Shown: piece by piece, positions 1 through 5,742 of the stretch
How the letters are laid out: every line of letters begins with the position of its first letter
How positions within the stretch are numbered: the first letter of the stretch is position 1
From: Acetobacteraceae bacterium
Lineage (GTDB): Bacteria > Pseudomonadota > Alphaproteobacteria > Acetobacterales > Acetobacteraceae
DNA length: 6,490 nucleotides
NCBI GenBank assembly: GCA_027311485.1
Contig: DAICYU010000246.1
Location: 1 to 6,490 of the forward strand
Direction of reading: 5' to 3'
Notes under the pieces: generated by a model
Seen by the model: the letters and a program-made list of their open reading frames with translations, nothing else
Told to the model about the DNA's origin: nothing
The model's database searches: none
Translations under genes and position numbers: made by a program

Positions 1-197
1 AAGGCCGGTTCACCGATCGCAGCCATCTCGGCCGTGAGTTCCGTCCGGTCCATGCCGATCAGGTCGCGCCGCCCATCCGCCAGCGCTGCCGGCGGTGGAT
101 CGAACAGGGCCGATTTCGCCAGGACGCGCTGGCGATCGGCCTCATTCAGCGTCACATCATCCTGTGTCACATCATGCAATGTCACTTCGCCGGGCAT
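1..197 (-). CDS. rlmN: RlmN 23S rRNA (and tRNA) adenine C2-methyltransferase, N-terminal part only
   Basis: The minus strand encodes about 65 residues before the window's left edge cuts the gene. Near the edge it reads DLIGMDRTELTAEMAAIGEPAF, shown here in two parts: DLIGMDRTEL then TAEMAAIGEPAF. This matches the small N-terminal domain of RlmN, where a 'GL-R-EL-A-L-EIGEPAFRA' stretch precedes the radical SAM core. RlmN is a cytoplasmic radical-SAM enzyme that methylates C2 of A2503 in 23S rRNA and A37 in some tRNAs; its CxxxCxxC cluster motif would lie outside the window. The ATG at 197-195 overlaps the end of the upstream exported-protein gene by 16 bp. In-frame GTG codons at 185, 170 and 155 are alternative starts, the first forming a GTGA overlap with the upstream stop. 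None has a good Shine-Dalgarno site, so the start is uncertain. Translation is probably coupled to the upstream gene. Family assignment rests on a short segment but is typical. Confidence 0.82.
   Translation of the reverse strand, partial: MPGEVTLHDVTQDDVTLNEADRQRVLAKSALFDPPPAALADGRRDLIGMDRTELTAEMAAIGEPA
144..188 (-). repeat. Three tandem 15-bp units inside the rlmN 5' end
   Basis: Read on the minus strand, positions 188-144 consist of three consecutive 15-base units: GAAGTGACATTGCAT, GATGTGACACAGGAT and GATGTGACGCTGAAT. They share the core GA(A/T)GTGAC and keep the rlmN frame, coding for EVTLH, DVTQD and DVTLN. Each unit contributes an in-frame GTG that could serve as a start codon. The first unit also contains the stop codon of the upstream gene in another frame. 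This looks like an old in-frame tandem duplication in the poorly conserved N-terminus. Confidence 0.6.
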
Positions 198-730
198 GCC
201 TTCATGATGGCCGCATAGGCCGCGGAAAATCCCCGCAGACTGAACGTGTCGGTGACCGTGGCTTCCTTGGGTCCCGGTGAGCGGGCGATCGCGCGGCTGC
301 CCTTGTTGAACGCCGCCACCGCGGCCTTGCCGTCCCGGGCGAACGCGTTGCGCTGCGCCGTGTAGAAATCCAGGCCTGTCTGATCGACCTGAACGGTTAC
401 TGTCGCATTCGGTGCGTAGGTGAAACCCGCTTCCATGGCCACCGCGTCACGACCCGACGGCCGTTCGGTCACCGTCATGACAACGGGCCCGCGGCCGGAC
501 AGCGACGGCACCGAGGTTTGCGCCCGGGTAAACGCATAACAGACCGTCTGGCCGGATTCCTGATGCGTCGCCGCGGTCCAGTCTTCGAACTTCCCGATCT
601 CCTTCGGTCCTGCGGTGGATGAGGTGTGCGAAGCAGAATGCGTGCTCGCAACGGGCTTCTTCGATTCGGCCGCGGCTGGCAGCGCCAGCAGAAGCACGGC
701 GATCAACAGGCATGAATATCGGAGGTGCAT
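182..730 (-). CDS. Invasion-associated locus B (IalB) family exported protein
   Basis: A 182-residue protein with a clear Sec signal peptide: a short N-terminus with Arg4, a hydrophobic run at about residues 7-20 and a likely cleavage site after AAA at 19-21. A Ser/Thr/His-rich linker (about 28-41) is followed by an IalB-like domain opening with 'GKFEDWTAAT' (46-55). Two cysteines remain in the predicted mature protein, Cys64 (QTVCYAF) and Cys179 (KACP at the C-terminus), and could form a disulfide. The family was named from a Bartonella erythrocyte-invasion locus but is widespread in free-living alphaproteobacteria, where its role is unknown, so the name should not be read as evidence of pathogenicity. 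The gene overlaps rlmN downstream, an arrangement I recall from related genomes. There is no lipobox cysteine, so it is probably soluble in the periplasm. No Shine-Dalgarno site precedes the ATG at 730. Confidence 0.82.
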   Translation of the reverse strand: MHLRYSCLLIAVLLLALPAAAESKKPVASTHSASHTSSTAGPKEIGKFEDWTAATHQESGQTVCYAFTRAQTSVPSLSGRGPVVMTVTERPSGRDAVAMEAGFTYAPNATVTVQVDQTGLDFYTAQRNAFARDGKAAVAAFNKGSRAIARSPGPKEATVTDTFSLRGFSAAYAAIMKACPAK

Positions 731-739
731 GGCCGGGAC

Positions 740-768
740 GAAATAGGCCCAGAACCGCTTCTAAACAA
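740..768 (-). promoter_or_regulatory. Weak candidate promoter for the IalB-family gene
   Basis: Read on the minus strand, TTGTTT (768-763) and TATTTC (745-740) are separated by exactly 17 bp, the preferred spacing for a housekeeping sigma factor. Each hexamer matches its consensus at only three of six positions. The spacer carries the small palindrome AGAAGCGGTTCT. Transcription would start about 3-4 bases before the ATG, giving an almost leaderless message, which fits the lack of a ribosome binding site. This is an inference from spacing alone. Confidence 0.2.
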
Positions 769-877
769 GCATAACCCGCGTGAGCCCACCGGATATCAGG
801 CGGGTGACTGTCGCTTCGGATAACCAGATCCGCCCTGCCCCATTGGCCCGACTCCATCGCCGGTTTATGCCGTATTC

Positions 878-2128
878 ATGACCGACGCGACCGACCGGCA
901 GCTTGCCAGCCAGTATGAGGCCTATCCGTACCCAAGGCGTGATCCGCGGGATGAGGCAAAGCGGCTTGTCGTCGGCAGCCCGAGCCATGTGCGGGAGATC
1001 GATTACTGGGTTTTCGGCGCGCAGCGGCCCACGACGCAGCCGCTGAACGCGCTGGTTGCCGGGGGCGGCTCCGGCGATGCCACGATCATGCTGGCACAGC
1101 AGATGGCCACCCTAAACCGGCCGGGCCGGGTGACATGGCTCGACCGCTCCTCGGCGGCGCTGGCGATCGCCAAGGGACGCGCCGCCGCGCGCGGACTGAC
1201 CAATATTGATTGGCAGCAACAATCCCTGCTGGATCTGCCAGAATCAGGGCTGGGACCATTCGACTACATCGATTGCTGCGGCGTGCTGCACCATCTGCCC
1301 GATCCGGGCCAGGGGCTGCGCGCGCTGATGTCCGTACTGGCGCCCGGCGGCGGGATGGGGCTGATGGTCTACGCACCACATGGCCGCACCGGAGTCTATA
1401 TGATGCAGGATGCGATGCGGCAACTCGCCCCGCCCGAGTCGCCGCCGCAACAGCGCCTGGACGTGGCCCGCCGCGTGATGCGCCACCTGCCGGAAACGCA
1501 ATGGCTGCGGTTCAACCGCAGTTTCGACGACCATATCAACGGCGGCGACGCCGGCCTGTACGACCTGCTGCTGAACCCGCGCGACCGTGCCTTCTCGGTG
1601 CCGGAATTTGCCGACCTGCTGTCAGCCGCGGGGCTGCGCGTGGTCTGCTGGGTGGAGCCGCTGCGGTATGATCCCGCCCCCCTGCTGCCAGACCCAAAGC
1701 TGCGCGCTCGGCTCGATCAGATGACGGTGCTGGAGCGGGCGGCACTGGCCGAGTCGCTGGCGGGAAACATGGCCGTCCATATCGTGTACTGCATTCGCGC
1801 CGATGCGCCCGAACACCGCCCTGACCCAGATAATCCCGCCGCCGTACCGGTCTGCCGGGAGATCAGTGGGGCGGACCTCGCCCGCGGCATCCGGCCGGAC
1901 GGCACGCTGTCGGTGGTGTTCGATGCGCTGCGCGTGCCGGTGGCCTTGCCACCGCTCGCCCCGGCCATTCTGACGCTGATCGATGGCCAGCGCAGCGTGG
2001 CGGACATCGCTGCCGTGGTGGCGCAGCGCGGAACATCGGCCGATGCGTTCGCCAAGGCATGGCGCCAGACATTCGCCGCGTTGGAACGGATCAACCGCCT
2101 GCTGTTGGCGGCACCGCCCGGCACCTGA
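878..2128 (+). CDS. Class I SAM-dependent methyltransferase with PqqD-like C-terminal tail
   Basis: A 416-residue cytoplasmic protein. The N-terminus contains 'QYEAYPYPRRDP' (12-23), close to the 'QYEENPYPRW' signature seen before many bacterial class I methyltransferase domains, including those fused to TPR repeats. The Rossmann-type core follows: motif I ALVAGGGSGDAT (58-69), the acidic ribose-binding position in TWLDRS (Asp89), the post-motif segment FDYIDCCGVLHHLPDP (128-143) and LAPGGGMGLMVYA (154-166). These show SAM binding. The substrate cannot be told from the sequence. After about residue 300 there is a linker, then 'ARGIRPDGTL...' and a helical C-terminus with LTLIDGQRSVADIAAVV (366-382), which resembles PqqD-like or winged-helix substrate-recognition tails. 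No partner gene lies beside it; the downstream gene converges. ATG 878 is the only reasonable start and lacks a Shine-Dalgarno site. The methyltransferase assignment is firm; the tail assignment is tentative. Confidence 0.87.
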   Translation: MTDATDRQLASQYEAYPYPRRDPRDEAKRLVVGSPSHVREIDYWVFGAQRPTTQPLNALVAGGGSGDATIMLAQQMATLNRPGRVTWLDRSSAALAIAKGRAAARGLTNIDWQQQSLLDLPESGLGPFDYIDCCGVLHHLPDPGQGLRALMSVLAPGGGMGLMVYAPHGRTGVYMMQDAMRQLAPPESPPQQRLDVARRVMRHLPETQWLRFNRSFDDHINGGDAGLYDLLLNPRDRAFSVPEFADLLSAAGLRVVCWVEPLRYDPAPLLPDPKLRARLDQMTVLERAALAESLAGNMAVHIVYCIRADAPEHRPDPDNPAAVPVCREISGADLARGIRPDGTLSVVFDALRVPVALPPLAPAILTLIDGQRSVADIAAVVAQRGTSADAFAKAWRQTFAALERINRLLLAAPPGT

Positions 2129-3004
2129 TCAGGGTGCGGCGGACCCGCCGGCGACCGCTTCCCCTGATGTACTACCTCTTGCCTCGACATAGCGGCGGGT
2201 CAGTGCGGCCGTCGCGGCGTCGGCGGGCAGGAATGCCTCGATCGCCAGATCCGACACTGTGATGTCGGCGGACATGGCGACCCGTGTCGTCATGGTCAGG
2301 AACGACATCTCCCCATCGATGGTCGCCAGCCGGAACGGGGTGGCGACCCCATTCGCCGGCATGGCCCCCTCCGGGTCGGCGGCCGGACAGGGGTAATCCC
2401 AGATTTCATCCAGCAGGTCGCGCAGCGTGGCATCGCCCGAGGCGTTGATCTGCTGGCGCAGGCGCATGATCACGGCGCCGCGCCACTCGGCCAGGTTGAC
2501 GATCCGCGGTGCCAGGCCGGCCGGATGCAGCGCAAGCCGCAGCAGATTGACAGGTGGCCGCAGCAGCAACGGTTCGGCGCCGAATACAAGGCCGGACAAG
2601 GCACGATTTGCCGACAACATCGTCCAGTGATGGTCCACCAGCAGGGCCGGGTAGGGTTCGTAGGCGGCCAGCAGGGCTTCCAGGTTACGCCTGATTGGTT
2701 CGAGCGCGGTTCCCGCGAACGGCCGCTGCGGAAAAGCAGGGCCGAATCCGGCCGCCTCCAGCAAGGTGTTCCGGTCCCTTAACGACAGGTCCAGCCGTCC
2801 GGCCAGCTTCAGTAACAACTCCCTGCCCGGGGATACGCGGCCGATTTCCACCCGGCCAAGGTACCGAGGGGAAACATCGGCATCCGAGGCGAGATCCGAT
2901 AGACTCAGGCCTCGTTTGCGGCGCCAGTCGCGCAATAGGGCGCCCGGCGATGGCGCGACGCCACGGGATGGTTCGGCCGCAACATCGGCTGAAGGTGTTA
3001 GCAT
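2129..3004 (-). CDS. XRE-family regulator with MmyB-like ligand-binding domain
   Basis: A 291-residue DNA-binding protein. After a low-complexity start (1-20), residues 21-76 form an XRE-type helix-turn-helix: GALLRDWRRKRGLSLSDLAS, then VSPRYLGRVEIGR with the usual recognition-helix spacing, then SPGRELLLKLAGRLDLSLRDRN. Residues about 100-265 match the MmyB-like (MLTR) ligand-binding domain, including LEALLAAYEPYPALLVDHHW (107-126) and the AN-RAL segment that follows. This PAS-like domain is thought to bind a small molecule, possibly lipid-like, but the ligand is generally unknown. The last 20 residues are Gly/Ala/Ser-rich and probably disordered. The ATG at 3004 gives a normal family length and there is no clear Shine-Dalgarno site. 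The gene is divergent from the trpD2-thrC pair and abuts the methyltransferase stop-to-stop. Such regulators often control the divergent neighbour and themselves, so the 3005-3137 region is the natural place for its operator. Family assignment is strong; target genes are inferred. Confidence 0.9.
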   Translation of the reverse strand: MLTPSADVAAEPSRGVAPSPGALLRDWRRKRGLSLSDLASDADVSPRYLGRVEIGRVSPGRELLLKLAGRLDLSLRDRNTLLEAAGFGPAFPQRPFAGTALEPIRRNLEALLAAYEPYPALLVDHHWTMLSANRALSGLVFGAEPLLLRPPVNLLRLALHPAGLAPRIVNLAEWRGAVIMRLRQQINASGDATLRDLLDEIWDYPCPAADPEGAMPANGVATPFRLATIDGEMSFLTMTTRVAMSADITVSDLAIEAFLPADAATAALTRRYVEARGSTSGEAVAGGSAAP

Positions 3005-3023
3005 GACGCAACGGATATCATGC

Positions 3024-3057
3024 CTTGACGTTTGCAGGACGTTATAAAACCGTCAAG
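3024..3057. promoter_or_regulatory. Candidate operator: inverted repeat around a TATA-rich core
   Basis: In the divergent region CTTGACG (3024-3030) and CGTCAAG (3051-3057) form a perfect 7-bp inverted repeat with a 20-bp spacer, arm centres 27 bp apart. Inside lie two copies of GACGTT (3027-3032 and 3038-3043) exactly 11 bp apart, one helical turn, and the AT-rich TTATAAAA core (3042-3049), which is the most AT-rich patch of this gap. TTGACG resembles a -35 element, but the distance to TATAAA is only 12 bp, so this is not a standard promoter. A bound repressor dimer here could cover start signals in both directions. The adjacent XRE/MmyB regulator is the obvious candidate to bind it. This is inference from symmetry and position. 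Confidence 0.45.
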
Positions 3058-3082
3058 CGGACGCCGGGGGGCGTGAAATAGG

Positions 3083-3098
3083 GTTCCCCTTCGTGTTC
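3083..3098 (+). promoter_or_regulatory. GTTC-N8-GTTC direct repeat, near-miss of the alphaproteobacterial LexA box
   Basis: Two GTTC tetramers (3083-3086 and 3095-3098) lie 40 bp before the ATG of the TrpD2-like gene. The SOS box of alphaproteobacteria is GTTC-N7-GTTC; here the gap is eight bases, one too many. It is noted because the E. coli homologue YbiB is LexA-controlled. The off-by-one spacing makes LexA binding doubtful. Confidence 0.15.
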
Positions 3099-3125
3099 TA
3101 TTGCTGCGCACCTATCGGCCGGCCC

Positions 3126-3131
3126 TATATT
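3126..3131 (+). promoter_or_regulatory. Possible -10 element for the trpD2-thrC unit
   Basis: TATATT matches the -10 consensus at five of six positions and ends six bases before the ATG at 3138, so initiation would fall at or next to the start codon, giving a leaderless message. A poor -35-like TTGCTG lies 19 bp upstream (3101-3106), longer than the ideal spacing. No Shine-Dalgarno sequence precedes this ATG, which agrees with leaderless translation but does not prove it. Confidence 0.25.
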
Positions 3132-3137
3132 TCCGGC

Positions 3138-4112
3138 ATGAACGATTCCCACGGCCGGTTCGCCGCCTATGTCGCCATCCTGGGCCGCGGTCCCGGCCGG
3201 TCCCGCGCGCTGACCCGTGAGGAGGCGCGGGATGCGTTCGGCATCGTGCTGCGCGGTGAGGCTGATCCGCACCAGGTCGGCGCCTTCCTGATGCTGCTGC
3301 GCTTTCGCGGCGAGGATGCCGAGGAGATGACCGGGATCGTGCAGGCGGCGCGGACGCATGCCGGCCTCGGCGGCGGTTTCCCGGCGGTTGATCTGGACTG
3401 GCCCTCCTACGGCGCAGGGCGCACCCGCGGCGCGCCGTGGTTCCTGCTGGCCGCCTTGGCGTTGGCGCGGTCCGGCGTCACCATCCTCATGCACGGTTCA
3501 AACGAATTCTCCTCGGGCATCAGTGTCGAGCAGGGGCTTGCCGCGCTTGGCTTACGGCCGGCGGCGGATGCGGGGTCGGCGTTGCGGGACGCGCGCTTCG
3601 CCCATCTGCCACTGCGAACCATGGCGCCGGCGATCGACCGGCTGCTGGGCCTGCGCCGCCTGTTCGGCCTGCGGTCCCCGGTCAACACCGCTGCCCGCCT
3701 GCTGAATCCCGCCGATGCGCCGTACGGCGTCGATGGCGTCTTCCACCCCGCCTATATCGATGTCCATCTGGGCGTCGCCGAACGGATGGGCCGCCGCGGG
3801 CTTCTGGTGCTGAAGGGCGGCGGCGGAGAGGCGGAACGGGTGCCGCTGAAGCCGGCGGGGGCGGCGGCCTGGGATGCCGGGAATGGCCGGCGGGAGCTGA
3901 CGCTGCCTGCCGTCGAGGGATTGAAACCGCATCCCGCCGCCGACGACACCGGCGAATTGCTGGCCGCCGTCTGGCGTGGGGAGGCGACGCCGGAAACGCC
4001 TCTGGCGACGGTTCAGGCGACCATCGCGCTCGGGCTGCTGGCGCTGCGGCCGGCGATCGATCCCGCGGCGGCGATGCGGGATGCGGCGAACATCTGGGCG
4101 CAGCGGCTGTAA
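3138..4112 (+). CDS. TrpD2/YbiB-like 'glycosyl transferase family' protein of the anthranilate phosphoribosyltransferase fold
   Basis: A 324-residue protein. The N-terminal helical domain (about 5-75) contains ILGRGPGRSRALTREEA and ADPHQVGAFLMLLRFRGE, typical of the glycosyl transferase family 3 N-terminal domain. The catalytic-type domain keeps a HG-SNEFSS segment (119-126), corresponding to the TrpD 'KHGN-SS' region, RSPVNTAARLLNP (179-191), corresponding to 'RTIFNLLGPLLNP', and VFHPAYIDVHLGVAERMG (201-218). The PRPP-binding GTGGD motif of true TrpD is absent; the region reads SYGAGRTRG (90-98). The 'DGLDE' metal site is replaced by KGGGGEAER (226-234). It is therefore unlikely to be the tryptophan-pathway enzyme. 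The E. coli relative YbiB is a nucleic-acid-binding protein in an SOS-controlled operon, so a DNA or RNA role is possible. The start at ATG 3138 fits homologue lengths; an in-frame GTG at 3093, preceded by AGGG, would add 15 unconserved-looking residues. thrC follows after 18 bp. Confidence 0.85.
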   Translation: MNDSHGRFAAYVAILGRGPGRSRALTREEARDAFGIVLRGEADPHQVGAFLMLLRFRGEDAEEMTGIVQAARTHAGLGGGFPAVDLDWPSYGAGRTRGAPWFLLAALALARSGVTILMHGSNEFSSGISVEQGLAALGLRPAADAGSALRDARFAHLPLRTMAPAIDRLLGLRRLFGLRSPVNTAARLLNPADAPYGVDGVFHPAYIDVHLGVAERMGRRGLLVLKGGGGEAERVPLKPAGAAAWDAGNGRRELTLPAVEGLKPHPAADDTGELLAAVWRGEATPETPLATVQATIALGLLALRPAIDPAAAMRDAANIWAQRL

Positions 4113-4130
4113 CGGCGTAGAAGGCGCGGT

Positions 4131-5543
4131 ATGCGCTACATTTCCACTCGCGGGCAGGCGCCCGCGCGCGATTTCGCTGACGTGCTGCTGGCCGGCCTGG
4201 CTGAGGACGGCGGGTTGTTCGTGCCCGATACCTGGCCCCATTTCACGCCGGCCGACTGGCGGGCGATGCGCGGCCTGCCCTATGGTGAGATGGCGGCCCG
4301 CGTGATGCAGCCGTTCGTCGGCGGGGCCATTCCGTTCGACGTGCTGCGCCGCATCTGCCACGAAGCCTATGCGGATTTCGGCCACCCGGCGATCGTGCCG
4401 CTGGTGCAGCTTGAAACCAGCCTGTTCGCGCAGGAACTGTTCCACGGCCCGACTTTGGCGTTCAAGGACATGGCGATGCAGGTGCTGGGGCGCCTGTTCG
4501 ACCATGTGCTGACCCAGCGGGATGCACGCGTAACAATCGTCGGCGCGACCTCGGGCGATACCGGATCGGCCGCGATCGAGGCCTGTGCCGGGCGTGACCG
4601 CGTCGATATCATGATCCTGCATCCGCATGGCCGCACCAGCCTGGTGCAGCGCCGGCAGATGACGACCGTGCTCGCGCCGAATGTCGGCAATATCGCCATC
4701 GAGGGCACGTTCGACGACTGCCAGGACCTGGTGAAGGCGATGTTCGCCGACACCGGATTCCGCTCACAGATGCACCTGTCCGCCGTGAACTCGATCAACT
4801 GGGCGCGAATCGCCGCGCAAATTCCATATTACGTCGCGGCCGCCCTGGCTTTAGGCGCGCCGGACCGGGCGGTTGCATTCAGCGTTCCGACCGGCAATTT
4901 CGGTAACGTGCTGGCCGCCTGGGCCGCCCGCCGGATGGGGTTGCCGGTCGCCAGGCTGGTCGTGGCATCGAACCGAAACGATATCCTGGCGCGGTTCCTG
5001 GAAAAGAACGACATGTCTGTGGCGGCGGTGGAACCGTCACTGTCGCCCAGCATGGACATCCAGGTCAGCTCCAATTTCGAGCGGCTGTTGTTTGAGCTGC
5101 TGGACCGCGACGCGGATGCCACGCGCACCATGGTGCTGACATTCCGGCAGACCGGGCGGATGCCGGTGCCCGACACGGCCTGGCACCGCGCCCGCAGCGT
5201 GTTTCACGGCTTCCGGCTGGATGACGCGGGCACCGAGGCGGAAATCCGCCGCCTGCACGGGGCCTGCGGTTATCTGGCCGACCCCCACAGCGCCATCGGC
5301 ATCGCCGCCGCCCGCGCGTTGCCCACCAACGGTGGCGTGCCAATGGTTGCCATGGTTACGGCGCACCCGGCCAAGTTCCCCGACGCGATGGAAAAGGCCA
5401 CAGGCCAGCGGCCGGCACTGCCGCCGCGCATGGCCGACCTGTTCGGGCGGGATGAACGGTTCGTTGTGCTGCCAAACAACCTGGCCGCGGTGCAGTCCGC
5501 AGTGCGCGCGCTGGTCGGCCGGAATACGACCGCAGGCGCCTGA
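4131..5543 (+). CDS. thrC: Threonine synthase
   Basis: A 470-residue cytoplasmic PLP enzyme of fold type II that converts O-phosphohomoserine to threonine and phosphate, the last step of threonine synthesis. The N-terminus MRYISTRGQAP is the family's standard opening and fixes the start; a Shine-Dalgarno GAAGG (4120-4124) lies six bases before the ATG. Lys112 in LAFKDMAMQ is the expected PLP Schiff-base lysine. The phosphate- and cofactor-binding segments ATSGDTGSAA (139-148), AVNSINWARIAAQIPYY (218-234) and VPTGNFGN (252-259) are intact, as is MDIQVSSNFERLLFE further on. Length and motifs match the E. coli-type enzyme, which is the usual alphaproteobacterial form, and no residue looks disrupted. 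It lies 18 bp after the TrpD2-like gene and is probably transcribed with it, then meets pyrE convergently. The pairing with trpD2 has no obvious metabolic logic; other threonine-pathway genes are not in the window. Confidence 0.97.
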   Translation: MRYISTRGQAPARDFADVLLAGLAEDGGLFVPDTWPHFTPADWRAMRGLPYGEMAARVMQPFVGGAIPFDVLRRICHEAYADFGHPAIVPLVQLETSLFAQELFHGPTLAFKDMAMQVLGRLFDHVLTQRDARVTIVGATSGDTGSAAIEACAGRDRVDIMILHPHGRTSLVQRRQMTTVLAPNVGNIAIEGTFDDCQDLVKAMFADTGFRSQMHLSAVNSINWARIAAQIPYYVAAALALGAPDRAVAFSVPTGNFGNVLAAWAARRMGLPVARLVVASNRNDILARFLEKNDMSVAAVEPSLSPSMDIQVSSNFERLLFELLDRDADATRTMVLTFRQTGRMPVPDTAWHRARSVFHGFRLDDAGTEAEIRRLHGACGYLADPHSAIGIAAARALPTNGGVPMVAMVTAHPAKFPDAMEKATGQRPALPPRMADLFGRDERFVVLPNNLAAVQSAVRALVGRNTTAGA

Positions 5544-5583
5544 GGCCGCCAAGCGGACCCGAACCTGCGTCCCAGACCTGCAA

Positions 5584-5606
5584 CCGGCCGCCGTTCGTGC
5601 GGCCGG
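5584..5606. terminator. GC-rich hairpin after thrC, candidate terminator
   Basis: CCGGCCGC (5584-5591) and GCGGCCGG (5599-5606) form a perfect 8-bp stem with the 7-base loop CGTTCGT, beginning 41 bases after the thrC stop. No T-run follows on either strand, so it is not a classical intrinsic terminator. It could pause polymerase, protect the 3' end of the mRNA, or separate the convergent thrC and pyrE transcripts. CAACC (5581-5585) and GGTTG (5621-5625) could form an alternative outer pairing. In DNA this GC-rich some hairpins occur by chance. Confidence 0.4.
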
Positions 5607-5656
5607 CGCCGCAGCCGCAGGGTTGCCTGCGTCCCGCCGCGGCGATCGGCGCCGAT

Positions 5657-5742
5657 GCCTATATCCCTCAGCGCCTATCCCTGACTGCCTATCACCTTGG
5701 CACCTATCCCTAAACGCCCATCCCTAAACACCTATCCCTCGG
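5657..5742. repeat. Degenerate 14-bp tandem repeat at the pyrE 3' end
   Basis: Between thrC and pyrE the plus strand carries successive copies of a CACCTATCCCTAAA-like unit. The clearest are 5701-5714 (CACCTATCCCTAAA), 5715-5728 (CGCCCATCCCTAAA) and 5729-5742 (CACCTATCCCTCGG); weaker copies with 14-16 bp spacing extend left to about 5657. The patch is visibly less GC-rich than its surroundings. The last unit enters pyrE and supplies its TAG stop (5734-5732) and final codons, so the repeat may have grown outward from the gene's end. Copies are too short and contiguous for CRISPR, and I see no other copy in the window. Confidence 0.75.

Noticed and set aside
774..805. ACCCGC/GCGGGT inverted repeat in the gap before the methyltransferase.
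   Set aside because: Six-base GC-rich arms with a 20-bp spacer are expected by chance at this base composition, and nothing else supports an operator.
447..857. Open frame on the minus strand spanning the IalB-family gene and the upstream gap.
   Set aside because: It is out of frame with a gene that has a clear signal peptide and family match, and its own translation shows no domain.
3025..3048. TTGACG followed by TATAAA as a strong promoter for the TrpD2-like gene.
   Set aside because: The spacing is 12 bp, far short of 16-18, so these cannot act as paired -35 and -10 elements.
3093..3137. GTG at 3093 as the start of the TrpD2-like protein.
   Set aside because: An AGGG lies nine bases upstream, but the added residues (with a CC pair and no similarity to the family) look non-coding, and homologues begin near the ATG at 3138.
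3552..4628. Long open frame on the minus strand across the TrpD2-like gene and thrC.
   Set aside because: Its translation is rich in Arg, Gln and His with no recognisable domain, as expected for the antisense of GC-rich coding DNA; both sense genes are well supported.
5221..5727. Open frame on the plus strand running from inside thrC into the intergenic gap.
   Set aside because: It mostly overlaps thrC out of frame, has a Trp/Arg/Pro/Cys-rich shadow composition, and its tail merely translates the hairpin and repeat region.
5701..5742. TTTAGGG units on the minus strand look like the plant-type telomere repeat.
   Set aside because: The period is 14 bp, not 7, only three good copies exist, and the setting is a bacterial intergenic gap.
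5657..5742. Possible miniature CRISPR array.
   Set aside because: Units are 14-16 bp, contiguous, without unique spacers, and no cas gene is near.
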